Assembly (NCBI RefSeq): GCF_025643595.1
Contig: NZ_CP102826.1
Coordinates: 2,480,001 to 2,544,000, forward strand
Source of the DNA: Saccharopolyspora rosea
GTDB taxonomy: Bacteria; Actinomycetota; Actinomycetes; Mycobacteriales; Pseudonocardiaceae
DNA: 64,000 nucleotides
Direction: 5' to 3'
Part shown: piece after piece, positions 62,907-64,000 of the stretch
Layout: each line of letters starts with the position of its first letter
Numbering within the stretch: the stretch's first letter is position 1
Position numbers and translations under genes: made by a program
The notes under the pieces: model-generated
The model's database searches: none
Told to the model about the DNA's origin: nothing
What the model saw: the letters and a program-made list of their open reading frames with translations, nothing else

Positions 62907-63491
62907 GTGACTCCCCAACAGATCCTGGAACGCGAAGCGCGCACGCGGGAGGAGGCGGACGCGCTGGTGGCCGAACTGGGGCTGGAGGCCGCGCTGTCGG
63001 CGATCGGCTCCCCAACGCGGGTGGGCAGCTCCGCGCTCGGAGTGATGGTGCGCCGCGATGTCGATATCACCGTCACCTGCGCCGCGCTTGACCAGACTAC
63101 GCACGAGGCTGTCGCACACCTCGGCGCAGAGCTGGCGCTTCACGGGCAGGTGCGTGAGGTGCGCTTCCGCGACGACACCGGGCAGTGGAACACCGACCCG
63201 ATGTACCCGGACGGTCTGTACCTGCACATCTCGTGCCAGGACGCCGAGGGTCGCGAGTGGACGATCGACATCTGGTTCGTCGACGAACCGGAGCGTCAAC
63301 CCGACCTGGCGCACCTGCGCGCGCTGGCTCCGCGCTTGGACGACGCGGCGCGCGTCGTGGTGCTGGCGATCAAGCACGAGCTGGCGAGCCGATCCGACGA
63401 TCAGGTCGCCAGCTACGAGGTCTACCGCGCGGTGCTCGACGACGGTGTGGCCACGCCCGAGGAGTTCGCCGCCTGGCGGGCGCGGGGCTGA
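62907..63491 (+). CDS. nucleotidyltransferase-fold protein of unknown function
   Basis: 194 residues, start GTG at 62907. GSPTRVGSSALGVMVRRDVDITV fits the nucleotidyltransferase signature (G-S followed by D-x-D), and WTIDIWFVDEPE could supply the third carboxylate. The rest is helical. Such stand-alone proteins include aminoglycoside-type nucleotidyltransferases, toxin-antitoxin parts and enzymes of unknown role. No antitoxin-like partner is next to it. The upstream 190 bp look non-coding. Confidence 0.65.
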   Translation: MTPQQILEREARTREEADALVAELGLEAALSAIGSPTRVGSSALGVMVRRDVDITVTCAALDQTTHEAVAHLGAELALHGQVREVRFRDDTGQWNTDPMYPDGLYLHISCQDAEGREWTIDIWFVDEPERQPDLAHLRALAPRLDDAARVVVLAIKHELASRSDDQVASYEVYRAVLDDGVATPEEFAAWRARG

Positions 63492-63582
63492 GCGGCCGGC
63501 ACCGGGCGAGCGCGGCATCGGCCTGCGGGCCAGGACGTGGCGCGCGAGATGATCATCCACTGTGGCCGGGAGCCGGTGGACG

Positions 63583-64000
63583 TCAGGTACGAGCCAGTCT
63601 GCGTGGCGGGGTGTGGATGTCGAAGTGCAGGGACGGCTGTCCGAGGGCGGAGTGCGGACGGGCGTCCGGGGTGGTGATCCCGAGGCGGTCCAGGAAGCTG
63701 AACCGCGCGGTCCGGATCTGGAACGAGCGAGGCCGCATCGCGGGATGCCAGATCGAGTACCGGCCGATGCCGCCGCCCAGTCGCCGATACCACCCGGTCG
63801 TCGGGTGGGTCAAGATCGCGAGCATGTCATCGACGCTGGAGAACCCGTCCAGCGGTTGCAGTGGTCCGGTGGTCTCGACGAGATCGCAGTGACTGCGGCC
63901 GGAGGAGTCCGCGGCGGTCATGTTCCAGCGTGCGCGGGAGTCGGTCCAGTCGGCGCTGATGCTGATGCGGCTGCGCGACCACGGCATGCGCCACAAGGTC
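63583..64000 (-). CDS. DUF2071-like protein (partial, 5' end outside)
   Basis: About 139 C-terminal codons, open to the right edge of the window. WRMPWSRSRISI, then LTHPTTGWYRRLGGGIGRYSIWHPA and RFSFLDRLGI follow the layout of DUF2071 proteins, a family of unknown function with a barrel-like domain. It ends with the stop at 63583 and is convergent with the nucleotidyltransferase gene. The true start lies beyond position 64000. Confidence 0.55.
   Translation of the reverse strand, partial: TLWRMPWSRSRISISADWTDSRARWNMTAADSSGRSHCDLVETTGPLQPLDGFSSVDDMLAILTHPTTGWYRRLGGGIGRYSIWHPAMRPRSFQIRTARFSFLDRLGITTPDARPHSALGQPSLHFDIHTPPRRLART

Overview
High-GC actinobacterial DNA, most likely from the Pseudonocardiaceae (Saccharopolyspora/Amycolatopsis-like). 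The reasons are very high GC with GTG/TTG starts, GTGA/ATGA gene overlaps, a DtxR/IdeR-type iron box, a DasR-type site before a chitinase, and close relatives of the Amycolatopsis guaiacol demethylase GcoAB. No rRNA or tRNA gene was seen. All calls come from reading the sequence; no search was run.

Layout. (1) 1-6.9 kb: an amidase preceded by the tail of a deleted aminotransferase, an Lrp/AsnC regulator divergent from an AceE-like thiamine-diphosphate enzyme, an aldo/keto reductase with altered catalytic residues, and a methyltransferase. (2) 6.9-10.7 kb: an IS3 remnant, then the iron-uptake operon efeUOB behind an iron box. (3) 10.7-12.7 kb: a gene graveyard (DoxX, HAD and S-adenosyl methyltransferase fragments). 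(4) 12.7-14.9 kb: two SDR genes divergent from a TetR gene; a perfect 55-bp palindrome contains both start codons. (5) 15.2-20.8 kb: a decayed type I-G CRISPR-Cas locus with an orphan effector-like gene, a leader, a 12-repeat array that degenerates away from the leader, and a frameshifted Cas4-Cas1 fusion cut by an IS256-family element. A fragment of a type I-E cas7 lies on the far side of the element. (6) 20.8-29.1 kb: flavin monooxygenases, a metabolite:H+ symporter and an SfnB/DszC-like enzyme, resembling an organosulfur-scavenging set, with a 32-codon cysteine-containing leader peptide. (7) 29.3-32.7 kb: a secreted GH18 chitinase with a DasR-like site, then an HxlR regulator, an alpha/beta hydrolase and an NTF2-like protein. 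(8) 33-38.5 kb: PadR, a sulfatase with an internal deletion, a doubly broken MFS gene and a GH3 glycosidase. (9) 38.6-45.3 kb: a secreted transglycosylase, an ABC exporter pair and a frameshifted YncE/phosphoesterase gene. (10) 45.4-62.7 kb: aromatic catabolism. (11) 62.9-64 kb: a nucleotidyltransferase-fold protein and a DUF2071-like partial gene.

How the genes fit together. The most coherent system is the aromatic block. UbiD (with a divergent UbiX-like partner) could decarboxylate vanillate-type acids to guaiacol. GcoA/GcoB would demethylate guaiacol to catechol. A neighbouring gene set (flavin hydroxylase, VOC extradiol dioxygenase, metallo-hydrolase, two fumarylacetoacetate-hydrolase-family enzymes, amidohydrolase) would handle hydroxylation, ring cleavage and downstream steps under a LysR regulator, whose gene is flanked by shared decamer motifs. 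The pathway is inference from gene content. The left and middle parts carry many broken genes and IS traces, which marks them as an accessory, rearranging region.
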